Of a DNA stretch of 8,665 nt, positions 1 through 5,878 are shown one piece after another (position 1 is the stretch's first letter; the number at the start of each line of letters is the position of its first letter). The notes beneath the pieces were generated by a model. That model saw only the letters and a list, made by a program, of their open reading frames with translations, was not told where the DNA came from and ran no database searches. Position numbers and translations under genes: made by a program. Source of the stretch: Cytophagales bacterium (GTDB lineage Bacteria > Bacteroidota > Bacteroidia > Cytophagales > ES-bin-26); NCBI GenBank assembly GCA_014379925.1, contig JACMKY010000423.1:1-8665 (forward strand), in the 5' to 3' direction.

Positions 1-1741
1 AGAGCTGCGGGTGCGCCTTGGCAAATCCCTCGGCCACCCGCAGCAGGTCGACGGTGCGCACCCGCGTGGCCAGCAGCGACTGGTGGGCATCCCGGAAGGT
101 GGTGTCGGTGTAGTGAACCGCCCGCTCGTCCTTGAGCCAGCTCATCAGCTTTTCCCGTCCCCAGGCGTCCAGTTTGTTCTTGCCGCCCCAGGGCACGCTG
201 TCCGCGTGTTCCTTCCAGGGAGCCACCTCGGGGGTCTTGGGCAACCGGAACGTTCGTTTGGGGTCCTTGTTTTTCACGTCCGGGTTGCCGTTGACGATCA
301 CGTCGGCCAGGTAGCGCAGTTTTTTCGTACCCCGGTCCTGCGGCTGCTTGAGCTCGAACAACTCGGGGTGGTTGTCGATGAAGAGCACGGTGGCCTGTCC
401 CTTGTAGAAGGTGGGGTGGGCGATCACGTTTTCCAGGAAGCTGATGTTGGTTTTCACCCCCCGGTTGCGGAATTCGCTCAGCGTGCGCTGGAGCCGTTCG
501 CTGGCGCCCCGCAGGGTACGGCCCCGCGCCGAGATCTTGACCAGCATCGAATCGAAAAACGGCGAAATCCGCACGCCCGCGTAGGAACTGCCCTCGTCGA
601 GCCGGATGCCGAAGCCGCCCGCGTTGCGGTAGGCGATGAGGATGCCGAAGTCGGGCCGGAAGCCGTTGGACGGGTCCTCGGTGGTGACCCGGCACTGAAT
701 GGCGTAGCCCTGGCAGGGAACGTCTTCCTGGCGGAGGATGTAGATGCCCGGGTCGGCCAGGCTGCGGCCTTCGGCGATCAGGATCTGCGACCGCACCAGG
801 TCCACGCCGGTGATTTCCTCCGTGATGGTGTGCTCGACCTGGATGCGGGGATTTACCTCGATGAAATAGATATTCTCGTCCTTGTCCACCAGAAATTCCA
901 CCGTCCCGGCGTTCTGGTAATTCACCCGCCGGGCAATCCGCAGGGCGTAGTCGTAGAGTTGTTGCTTGGTTTGGTTTTTCAGGGTGGGTGAGGGGGCAAT
1001 CTCCACTACTTTCTGGAAGCGGCGTTGCACCGAACAATCGCGTTCGTAGAGGTGGATCAGGTTGCCGTAGTGGTCGCCCAGCAGCTGGACCTCGATGTGC
1101 TTGGGGTCTTCGATGTATTTCTCCAGAAAAACCGTGTCGTCGCCGAAGGCGTTGCGGGCTTCGTTGCGGGCCTCCTCGAAGGCTTTTTCCAGTTCCGGCT
1201 CGCTGCGCACGATGCGCATGCCCCGTCCCCCCCCGCCCGAGGTCGCCTTGATCATCACCGGGTACCCGATCCGCCCGGCTTCCTGGCGGGTAACTTCCAC
1301 GGTCAGGAGGGATTCGTGGCTGTCCTCGATGACGGGCACCCCAATTTCCAGGGCGATGACTTTGGCCGCCATCTTGTCGCCCAGTTGCTCCATGGCTTCG
1401 GGGGTGGGTCCCACAAAAATGATTCCCTCTTCACGGCACCGCCGGGCGAACTGTACGTTTTCCGACAAGAATCCGTAGCCGGGGTGGATGGCATCCACCC
1501 GGAGGCGCTTGGCCAACCCGATGATGGCCTCAATGTCCAGGTAGGGCTTGAGCGGCTCGTCTTCCCGGCCGATCTGGTAAGCCTCGTCGGCCTTGTAGTG
1601 GTGCAGCGAATAGCGGTCTTCGTAGGTGTAAATGGCTACGGTACGGATGTTGAGTTCGGAGGCGGCCCGCAGGACGCGGATGGCGATCTCGCCCCGGTTG
1701 GCAACCAACAATCTTTCTATTTTCTTCGTTTGGGAGGCCAT
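1..1741 (-). CDS. pyc: Pyruvate carboxylase, N-terminal half (cut by left window edge)
   Basis: Pyruvate carboxylase makes oxaloacetate from pyruvate, bicarbonate and ATP using covalently bound biotin; it is a cytoplasmic anaplerotic enzyme. Reading leftward from ATG at 1741, 580 codons are visible, about half of the family's usual ~1,150 residues. The biotin carboxylase region begins LLVANRGEIAIRV (residues 11-23). It continues with HPGYGFLSEN (86-95), the glycine-rich ATP-grasp loop KATSGGGGRGMR (165-176), and FIEVNPRIQVEH (293-304) with the metal and catalytic residues E295, N297, R299 and E303. The carboxyltransferase domain starts near residue 540 with TDTTFRDAHQS (545-555). This motif separates pyruvate carboxylase from acetyl-CoA and propionyl-CoA carboxylase biotin carboxylases, which lack a fused carboxyltransferase domain. 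The rest of that domain and the biotin carrier domain lie outside the window. No Shine-Dalgarno sequence precedes the ATG, as is normal in Bacteroidota. No frameshift is seen. Confidence 0.96.
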   Translation of the reverse strand, partial: MASQTKKIERLLVANRGEIAIRVLRAASELNIRTVAIYTYEDRYSLHHYKADEAYQIGREDEPLKPYLDIEAIIGLAKRLRVDAIHPGYGFLSENVQFARRCREEGIIFVGPTPEAMEQLGDKMAAKVIALEIGVPVIEDSHESLLTVEVTRQEAGRIGYPVMIKATSGGGGRGMRIVRSEPELEKAFEEARNEARNAFGDDTVFLEKYIEDPKHIEVQLLGDHYGNLIHLYERDCSVQRRFQKVVEIAPSPTLKNQTKQQLYDYALRIARRVNYQNAGTVEFLVDKDENIYFIEVNPRIQVEHTITEEITGVDLVRSQILIAEGRSLADPGIYILRQEDVPCQGYAIQCRVTTEDPSNGFRPDFGILIAYRNAGGFGIRLDEGSSYAGVRISPFFDSMLVKISARGRTLRGASERLQRTLSEFRNRGVKTNISFLENVIAHPTFYKGQATVLFIDNHPELFELKQPQDRGTKKLRYLADVIVNGNPDVKNKDPKRTFRLPKTPEVAPWKEHADSVPWGGKNKLDAWGREKLMSWLKDERAVHYTDTTFRDAHQSLLATRVRTVDLLRVAEGFAKAHPQL

Positions 1742-1934
1742 GGTGGACGCGCGGATTGAAGGATGGGCCGACCTGTCCCGCCGTCCGGCGGGTGGACAGA
1801 ATCAGCACGACGGAAAGTCAAACGCCGATCAGGAATGATTTATGGTGAACGATTGGGGAACAACGAAAGGGAGATTGGTCATTCGCCATTGCCTGCACCG
1901 GAAAGATAAAAGAAACCCCTTGCATAATGAACCC

Positions 1935-1942
1935 CAAATCTA
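1935..1942 (-). promoter_or_regulatory. Candidate -7 box (TAGATTTG) for pyc
   Basis: The minus strand reads TAGATTTG, a full match to the Bacteroidota -7 consensus TAnnTTTG. It lies about 190 bases upstream of the pyc start in the AT-rich part of the divergent region. I cannot find a good -33 TTTG at the expected distance of roughly 19 bases, so this is a weak call and would imply a long 5' leader. Confidence 0.25.
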
Positions 1943-1976
1943 TTTTTTATGAAGCGGAAGTTTGGAGAATTAGCGG

Positions 1977-1998
1977 ATTGCTTTGAATAAAGTGCAAT
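1977..1998. repeat. Bulged inverted repeat ATTGCTTT / AAAGTGCAAT
   Basis: ATTGCTTT (1977-1984) is complementary to AAAGTGCAAT (1989-1998) apart from a two-base bulge, with the loop GAAT between. A run of A follows on the plus strand. It is not positioned as a terminator for either neighbour because both are transcribed away from it. It could be a protein-binding site, or chance in AT-rich DNA. Confidence 0.3.
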
Positions 1999-2111
1999 AA
2001 AAAACCTTCTGACCAGGATTCATTACCAGCGCTATTGTTCATCCGAAAAAACTGGCCCTACCCGAACCGGCACCAAACGGGTGGGTTGGCCGCCCTCAAC
2101 TCCTTTGTATT

Positions 2112-2519
2112 ATGACGAAGCAACGCTTTTTATCCGGGCTACTCCTGTCGGGCCTTCTCTTCACGGCGGCCACTTGCGGACGCCCCCCCACCCGGGCCGT
2201 GCCCCCGGAAATTTTCGGGCGCTGGTTTCATTCCTTCGAGGAGGAAACGCCGGGTACGAACGTGTACCGTCCCGAAAGCTTCGGCTTCCCCCTCGCCCGG
2301 GGACGGACGGGTTTCGCTCTCTACGAAGACGGCCGGTTTGAGCAGTACGACATCGCGCCGACCGATGGTTTGGAAACCACGCCCGGCACCTGGGAGTCGC
2401 CGGAAAAGAACACCGTGCGGGTACAACTCAATGGCGTGCGGGAAGGCCGGCCCGCCTCGTTCCAGTTCCAAATCGTGTCCGTGGAAAAAAACCGGCTGAT
2501 TCTCCGCCGGGAGCAGTAG
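2112..2519 (+). CDS. Small exported protein, possible lipoprotein with lipocalin-like fold
   Basis: This 135-residue protein has no function I can name. Residues 1-21 form an export signal: charged MTKQR, a hydrophobic core at 7-20, then C22. C22 could be lipidated, although the preceding AAT makes an atypical lipobox because Thr precedes the Cys. A Pro-rich linker (25-32) leads into a small, probably all-beta domain. GRW (36-38), alternating strands such as FALYEDGRFEQYD (68-80), GTWESPEKNTVRVQL (92-106) and a final strand (VSVEKNRLILRR) give the look of small lipocalin-like domains that start with a G-x-W motif. That fold is inferred, not demonstrated. The likely location is periplasmic or membrane-anchored. 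The gene stands alone: pyc diverges from it and the next plus-strand gene is about 350 bases downstream. The ATG at 2112 is chosen because the signal peptide begins there; no Shine-Dalgarno sequence is visible. Confidence 0.75.
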   Translation: MTKQRFLSGLLLSGLLFTAATCGRPPTRAVPPEIFGRWFHSFEEETPGTNVYRPESFGFPLARGRTGFALYEDGRFEQYDIAPTDGLETTPGTWESPEKNTVRVQLNGVREGRPASFQFQIVSVEKNRLILRREQ

Positions 2520-2539
2520 ACGTTTGGCGTTTTACCGTA

Positions 2540-2570
2540 CCCATCGGCTGGCTTAGACCCATCCGATGGG
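2540..2570 (+). terminator. Stem-loop after the small exported protein; weak terminator candidate
   Basis: CCCATCGG (2540-2547) and CCGATGGG (2563-2570) form a perfect 8-bp stem with a 15-base loop, 20 bases after the stop codon at 2519. The position suits transcription termination or mRNA 3'-end protection. No T-run follows (the next bases are GATTTGTTGG), so it is not a canonical intrinsic terminator. Confidence 0.35.
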
Positions 2571-2606
2571 GATTTGTTGGGCGTTTTCCGCTACGGATGG
2601 AAAGGC

Positions 2607-2626
2607 GGACCGTATCGGACCGTATC
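2607..2626. repeat. Tandem 10-mer GGACCGTATC x2
   Basis: GGACCGTATC occurs twice with no gap (2607-2616 and 2617-2626). It is exact and in a non-coding stretch. It may be a binding site or replication slippage. Confidence 0.6.
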
Positions 2627-2781
2627 CGGTTTGGCGGGTGTACGGCGGTAAACCCGTTTACTGGCCAGCGTCGAGATTGCATTACCCCCTGATCCGTCCG
2701 TACCGCTGCGGTTCAGGGAACCAGGGTCGAACCCCAAACCCCGACATTTTTTATGTATATCCGTAATAAAAAATCGAATTA

Positions 2782-2846
2782 ACCAAATTATCGCCACGTG
2801 TACCAAATAACGGTAAATCAACCTTTTCTGTCAAACGTATTTGGTA
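2782..2846. promoter_or_regulatory. Putative operator: three ACCAAAT half-sites
   Basis: ACCAAAT occurs at 2782-2788 and again at 2802-2808, exactly 20 bases apart (about two helical turns). It occurs inverted (ATTTGGT) at 2839-2845. The second and third copies sit in a perfect 9-bp inverted repeat, TACCAAATA (2801-2809) and TATTTGGTA (2838-2846), which extends by CG with a one-base offset. Ribbon-helix-helix repressors commonly bind short repeated half-sites upstream of their own genes. The gene beginning at 2876 encodes such a protein, so autoregulation is the natural inference. Confidence 0.45.
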
Positions 2847-2854
2847 TATCTTTA
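2847..2854 (+). promoter_or_regulatory. Candidate -7 box (TATCTTTA) for the ribbon-helix-helix gene
   Basis: TATCTTTA matches seven of eight positions of TAnnTTTG and ends 21 bases before the ATG at 2876. It directly abuts the inverted half-site at 2838-2846, so a bound repressor would cover it. No clear -33 TTTG is seen at the usual spacing (a TTTT run is at 2824-2827). Confidence 0.3.
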
Positions 2855-2875
2855 ATAAAAAACACGGGAAGAGTT

Positions 2876-3412
2876 ATGCCCAAGGGTGCCCACCTGAGAA
2901 AGGAGCCGGATTTGAAGAGAGTAAAGTCCGTCCTGTTGAGATTCACCGACCAAGAGTTCAACCTGTTGCAGAAATACTGCCAAGGCTTGGGAATTGAGCG
3001 TTCGGAGATGATGCGAGAGGCCATTTTCAAGGCCGTCAGTTTGCAGCAGCAAGTCAGGGAAGCGCAATCGGCGGAGCTACCGGGCCAAACGCCGCCGCCC
3101 CAACCGGAGAAAGGGGCGGAGGGATTTCTGGAGGAACTGGTGCAGATCTACCAACGGCTGGCCCAAAAACGGGGTTTCGACCGGAAGGTGGATTGTAATA
3201 TCTACCGCGCCACCCTTCACGAATTCACCAGCCTGTTGAATGACTACTCGCAGAAGGCACTCCAGGAAGAATTCGAACGGTACTGCAATAATTTGTTCAC
3301 CGCGGATTTCATCAACAGCCACCTGTTCCGGGGCTTTGAGCTTCACCTCACGGGCAACTTCGTTTTCTGGAACAAGCACAACCGGGGATCGGGCAACTAC
3401 GTCGGGTATTGA
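2876..3412 (+). CDS. Ribbon-helix-helix DNA-binding protein with unrecognised C-terminal domain
   Basis: This is a 178-residue protein. Residues 14-52 read as a ribbon-helix-helix domain: beta strand KSVLLRFT (17-24), helix A DQEFNLLQKYCQGLG (25-39) and helix B RSEMMREAIFKAV (42-54). This is the pattern of CopG/Arc/MobC-type DNA-binding dimers. A Gln/Pro-rich linker (57-80) leads to a second domain (81-178), predicted alpha-helical at first. It ends in an aromatic, glycine-rich tail (HLFRGFELHLTGNFVFW, then GNYVGY) that I do not recognise. The tail is faintly like the C-terminus of some phage replication proteins (a S-x-LxG...FxW...GNY pattern), but that is a guess. The same frame is open upstream to a GTG at 2798. 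The ATG is preferred because the basic N-terminus MPKGAHLRK fits and because operator-like repeats and a promoter-like box lie at 2782-2854. The gene stands alone, with repeats upstream. Possible roles are a transcriptional autoregulator, an accessory DNA-binding protein of a mobile element, or a nucleoid-type protein. Confidence 0.75.
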   Translation: MPKGAHLRKEPDLKRVKSVLLRFTDQEFNLLQKYCQGLGIERSEMMREAIFKAVSLQQQVREAQSAELPGQTPPPQPEKGAEGFLEELVQIYQRLAQKRGFDRKVDCNIYRATLHEFTSLLNDYSQKALQEEFERYCNNLFTADFINSHLFRGFELHLTGNFVFWNKHNRGSGNYVGY

Positions 3413-3497
3413 GACCCGCGGACGGCCCGGTGGCCCCGCCTACTTTTTGTGCCTAATTTGATTATCTTCCGGCCCAAATCAAGTCATACCCCAAAAC

Positions 3498-5030
3498 ATG
3501 GACCCGGTAAGGAGATTGCCACCGTACGCAGTCTGGTGGTTGTTACTGGCTTTTTCCGGTCCCGCCCACGGGCAGGGAAAGCAACGAATCGAGCTGGAAA
3601 CGGACAACCGCACCAGCCAGATCGTGCCGCTGGGCGAAAACGGGTTGGTGCTCTTCTCGGAAGCCGGCAAGGGTAAGCTCCGCTTCGTGAAGTACGGGTC
3701 GGATCTCGAACCGGCCTGGAGCGTGGAAAGCCCGGTCAACCCCACCCTGGACGTGGTTCAGTACACCCGCGACAGCAGTGCGGTGTACGTGTTGCTGGCC
3801 CGTTCGAAAAGCGCCGACTACCAGGTGGTCAAACTAAGCACCAACGCCGGTTTCGCCGTGCGCTTCGACCTCTATTCCATCAACCGCTTCGAAATCGCCG
3901 AGTTCAAAGCCAACGGCAACGACGTTTACCTGGCCGGCCGCGTGAAAAACGAGCCCGTGTTGATGCACATGAACCTCACCACCAAGCAGAACCGCGTGTT
4001 GCCCATTGCCTACAAGGGCACGGCCGAAATCCAGTCGGTGGAGGTGGACCCGGTAACGGGGCTGGTCAACGTGGCCGTGGCGGCGCGCCGGGGCAAGGAA
4101 AGCTCGATGATCATCAAGTCCTTTGCCCCGGAAGGGCTGGCCGTGCAGAACGTGCTGCTGCCACCCGCCGAAGAACGCAGCCTGCTCACGGGACGGCTCA
4201 GCTCCCTGAGCGATTCACGGCAACTGGTCATCGGCACCTACGGCCTGCGGACCTCGCAGTACACGCAGGGACTCTTCATCACCAAACTGCAGGACAACGC
4301 GCCCGAATTCACCAAGTACTACAGCTTCACGGACTTCAAGAATTTTTTTAAGTTCATGAACGGGCGTCAGCAGGAGCGGATGGAAAAAAAGATCCAGCAG
4401 AAGAAGCAGCGGGGAGACGACCTGAAGCTCCAATACCGCCTGCTGGTGCACGACATCATCGAGAAGGACGGGCAGTACGTGATGGTGGCCGAGGCTTACT
4501 ACCCCGAATACCGCTACCGGAATTCCTACAACGGCTTGTATCCCGGTTATGGTTACGGCGGCTACGGCTACGGGCGCTACGGCGGCTACAGTCCGTACGG
4601 CTCCTCCTACGGCGGCAACGCGCCCGTCTTCGACGGCTACGTTTACACCCACGCGGTGGTGGCGGGATTTGACCAGCAGGGCAACCTGCTGTGGGACAAC
4701 AGCTTCGAGTTTTCGGACATCAAGACTTATTCACTCCGCGAAAAGGTAAAAGTCAACGTCCAGCCCGGCCACATCACGCTGCTCTACAGCCACAACGGTT
4801 ACATCAAGTCGAAGGTGATCCGGGGCAACGAGGTGGTAGAAGGCGTGACCAACACCCCCATCGGCACCGAATACGAAGGCGACAAGGTGAAGCGCAGCTC
4901 CACCGACGAGCTGGAATACTGGTACGGCAACTACTTCGCCGCCTGGGGATACCAGAAAATCCGGAACACGTCCGATCAGCCGGTCAAGAGCAACCGCAAC
5001 GTGTTCTATGTCAATAAGATCGCGTTCTGA
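3498..5030 (+). CDS. Secreted beta-rich protein of unknown function with Tyr/Gly-rich tract
   Basis: This 510-residue protein begins with a signal peptide: MDPVRR, hydrophobic AVWWLLLAF (11-19), and likely cleavage after AHG (23-25). Residues 26-270 are a series of short beta segments of the type G-x-D-V-Y-L-A-G and LVIGTYGL, suggesting a propeller-like repeat fold. A charged helical stretch follows (about 280-310, KKIQQKKQR). Then come a beta strand (QYVMVAEAYYPEYRY), a Tyr/Gly-rich tract (about 338-373) and a second beta region (378-510) with GYVYTHAVVAGFDQQGNLLWD. No catalytic motif, anchoring domain or Por-type C-terminal sorting domain is visible. I recall similar unnamed proteins in Cytophagales, without a known function. 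It is the last plus-strand gene before a convergent hairpin region. The start is fixed by the signal peptide. The 85-base gap upstream suggests its own promoter, but I see no good consensus match. Confidence 0.85.
   Translation: MDPVRRLPPYAVWWLLLAFSGPAHGQGKQRIELETDNRTSQIVPLGENGLVLFSEAGKGKLRFVKYGSDLEPAWSVESPVNPTLDVVQYTRDSSAVYVLLARSKSADYQVVKLSTNAGFAVRFDLYSINRFEIAEFKANGNDVYLAGRVKNEPVLMHMNLTTKQNRVLPIAYKGTAEIQSVEVDPVTGLVNVAVAARRGKESSMIIKSFAPEGLAVQNVLLPPAEERSLLTGRLSSLSDSRQLVIGTYGLRTSQYTQGLFITKLQDNAPEFTKYYSFTDFKNFFKFMNGRQQERMEKKIQQKKQRGDDLKLQYRLLVHDIIEKDGQYVMVAEAYYPEYRYRNSYNGLYPGYGYGGYGYGRYGGYSPYGSSYGGNAPVFDGYVYTHAVVAGFDQQGNLLWDNSFEFSDIKTYSLREKVKVNVQPGHITLLYSHNGYIKSKVIRGNEVVEGVTNTPIGTEYEGDKVKRSSTDELEYWYGNYFAAWGYQKIRNTSDQPVKSNRNVFYVNKIAF
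4539..4616 (+). repeat. Internal TAC-GGC (Tyr-Gly) codon repeats
   Basis: Within the secreted protein, imperfect units such as TACGGCGGC and TACGGCTACGGGCGC encode a run of Y-G, Y-G-G and Y-G-R units (residues 348-373), about 12 Gly and 9 Tyr in 26 residues. This is low-complexity coding DNA prone to length change. The flanking segment (334-347) is also Tyr-rich. Confidence 0.75.
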
Positions 5031-5056
5031 ATAAACGATTCGTCCCTTGGCGTTTT

Positions 5057-5106
5057 CCCCAACGGGAGGATTCAGTTGGGGGGAGGAGTTTCGATTTCTC
5101 CCCAAC
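5057..5106. terminator. Convergent terminator region with alternative hairpins
   Basis: CCCCAAC (5057-5063), GTTGGGG (5075-5081) and CCCCAAC (5100-5106) lie between two converging genes. The middle element can pair with either flank, giving a hairpin with an 11-base or an 18-base loop. The first pairing can be extended by T-G and T-A pairs into 5053-5056. No strong T-run follows on either strand, so Rho-independent termination is uncertain, but the position strongly suggests 3'-end formation for one or both genes. Confidence 0.45.
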
Positions 5107-5164
5107 CCAACTTTACACTGAGCCACGGTGTCTGATTAACCCCCTTTCGGGCGGAACAGCGCTT

Positions 5165-5683
5165 CTAGAGTTTCAACTTCAATCCCATTTCTTTTTTCAT
5201 GGCCAACAGCGCCTCGGCGTTGCCCCTTGCGTCATCCACCGGGTGATGGGTGTGGGCCGTTCGACGCAGGTGCTTGAAGTTTTGGAAGGTATCCTTCACC
5301 AATCCTTTGTAGAGACCGCCCAGGTTTTGGGAACTGTGTCCGAATGGATTTTCGCCCAGGAAATGGTGGAAGTACCAAGCCACGAACATCCAGTCAAACC
5401 CGTTGTTGTCGCTGATGAACAGCGGCCGGTCCCGGCAGTGCTGGGCAAGCCACTCCTTGAACTGCCGCATCACTCCGGCCGGTTCGTCGAAACCCAGCGT
5501 TTCTTCCCGCGTGTGTCCCGCAACCGACAGGGCTTCCGGAAGGAATCTTTCTGAAATGGGCTTGAGTTTCCCGTAAAAGGTCTGATCGAGTCTTTCATCC
5601 ACGAGGACGGCCCCGAAGGAAACCATGGAAAAGTCTCCCGGAATCGGCCCGTCCGCTTCGACATCCACCATCACGTAGGCCAT
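5165..5683 (-). CDS. DEDDh-family 3'-5' exonuclease (DnaQ fold)
   Basis: This 172-residue protein belongs to the DnaQ/RNase T-like superfamily, which removes nucleotides from 3' ends using two metal ions. The core residues are visible: Exo I MVDVEADG with D7 and E9, Exo II NNGFDWMF with D97, and Exo III HHPVDDARGNAEALL with H146 and D151 in the H-x4-D spacing of the DEDDh subgroup. The short single-domain length and DVEADGPIPGDFSM start resemble the Rv2179c-like exoribonuclease branch more than a polymerase epsilon subunit. RNA is therefore the likelier substrate, though this is inferred. No signal peptide is present, so it acts in the cytoplasm. The frame is open upstream to a TTG at 5725, but the ATG at 5683 is preferred because the exonuclease fold begins immediately after it. 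It follows the secreted endonuclease on the same strand across a gap of about 195 bases. Confidence 0.88.
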   Translation of the reverse strand: MAYVMVDVEADGPIPGDFSMVSFGAVLVDERLDQTFYGKLKPISERFLPEALSVAGHTREETLGFDEPAGVMRQFKEWLAQHCRDRPLFISDNNGFDWMFVAWYFHHFLGENPFGHSSQNLGGLYKGLVKDTFQNFKHLRRTAHTHHPVDDARGNAEALLAMKKEMGLKLKL

Positions 5684-5844
5684 CGTTTCTTCGGTTAGGT
5701 ATGCGATTAAATTGTTGCGTGGCAATGCGACGGGCTGGTGACGGCATCCGCCAGGACGGGCCGTTCCATTACCTTATTCACGGCTTCCCTTCCCGCCTCC
5801 GCACCTAACTCGCAATCCGCGGAATGGCTTTTCGAGGAACTCCC

Positions 5845-5858
5845 CGCCGAAGTCGGCG
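5845..5858. repeat. Short hairpin CGCCGA-AG-TCGGCG downstream of the endonuclease
   Basis: A 14-base near-perfect palindrome (6-bp arms, 2-base centre) lies about 20 bases beyond the endonuclease stop, with AAAAA at 5859-5863 on the plus strand. On the minus-strand transcript the T-run comes before, not after, the hairpin. It is therefore not a standard terminator for that gene. An alternative GGCG-TTTTT-CGCC hairpin overlaps it. The rest of 5684-5878 shows nothing I can support. Confidence 0.4.
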
Positions 5859-5878
5859 AAAAACGCCCGTTATCAAAC

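Larger units (their letters stand above)
1742..2111. other. Divergent intergenic region between pyc and the small exported protein
   Basis: These 370 bases separate two genes transcribed away from each other, so both 5' control regions should lie here. Composition falls from GC-rich (1742-1800) to AT-rich (about 1900-2010) and rises again before 2112. I see a TAnnTTTG box on the minus strand and a bulged inverted repeat (both listed separately). I see no RNA gene and no convincing small reading frame. Confidence 0.6.
2755..2862. repeat. Duplicated 19-bp element (direct repeat, 17/19 identical)
   Basis: GTATATCCGTAATAAAAAA (2755-2773) and GTATATCTTTAATAAAAAA (2844-2862) differ only at the two bases after GTATATC. 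The copies are offset by 89 bases and bracket two of the three ACCAAAT half-sites. The second copy overlaps the candidate promoter of the ribbon-helix-helix gene. Confidence 0.7.
2520..2875. other. Gene-free, repeat-rich intergenic region
   Basis: No credible gene is visible in these 356 bases. The left part is GC-rich and holds a stem-loop and a tandem 10-mer. From about 2745 the sequence turns AT-rich and holds a duplicated 19-bp element, three ACCAAAT half-sites and a candidate promoter for the ribbon-helix-helix gene. A reading frame with a GTG at 2798 enters from this region, but I judge the gene to start at the ATG at 2876. Confidence 0.6.

Noticed and set aside
11..1759. Long plus-strand open frames (11-991 and 1025-1759) antisense to pyc
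   Set aside because: The minus strand encodes pyruvate carboxylase with all expected motifs across the same interval. The plus-strand frames are compositional by-products.
1530..1808. Minus-strand 92-codon frame overlapping the pyc start as an upstream gene
   Set aside because: Most of it overlaps pyc in another frame, and the translation is low-complexity and matches nothing known.
2428..2682. Minus-strand 84-codon frame antisense to the end of the small exported protein
   Set aside because: It has no recognisable content and is partly antisense to a gene with a convincing signal peptide.
2709..2748. tRNA-like fragment (GGTTC, GGGTCGAACCCC) suggesting a tRNA remnant or attachment site
   Set aside because: Tested on both strands, the T-arm does not pair correctly around a seven-base loop, and no acceptor stem, anticodon arm or CCA end is present. 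The resemblance is limited to a short GGTTCGA-like string.
2520..2875. CRISPR array or origin-type iteron cluster
   Set aside because: The repeats are of different kinds and only two or three copies each. There are no regular spacers, and no Cas or replication-initiator gene is recognisable nearby.
3441..3470. Promoter for the secreted protein (TTTTTG with TATCTTCC)
   Set aside because: The spacing between the two boxes is only about 13 bases and the -7 match is 6 of 8, too poor to list as a feature.
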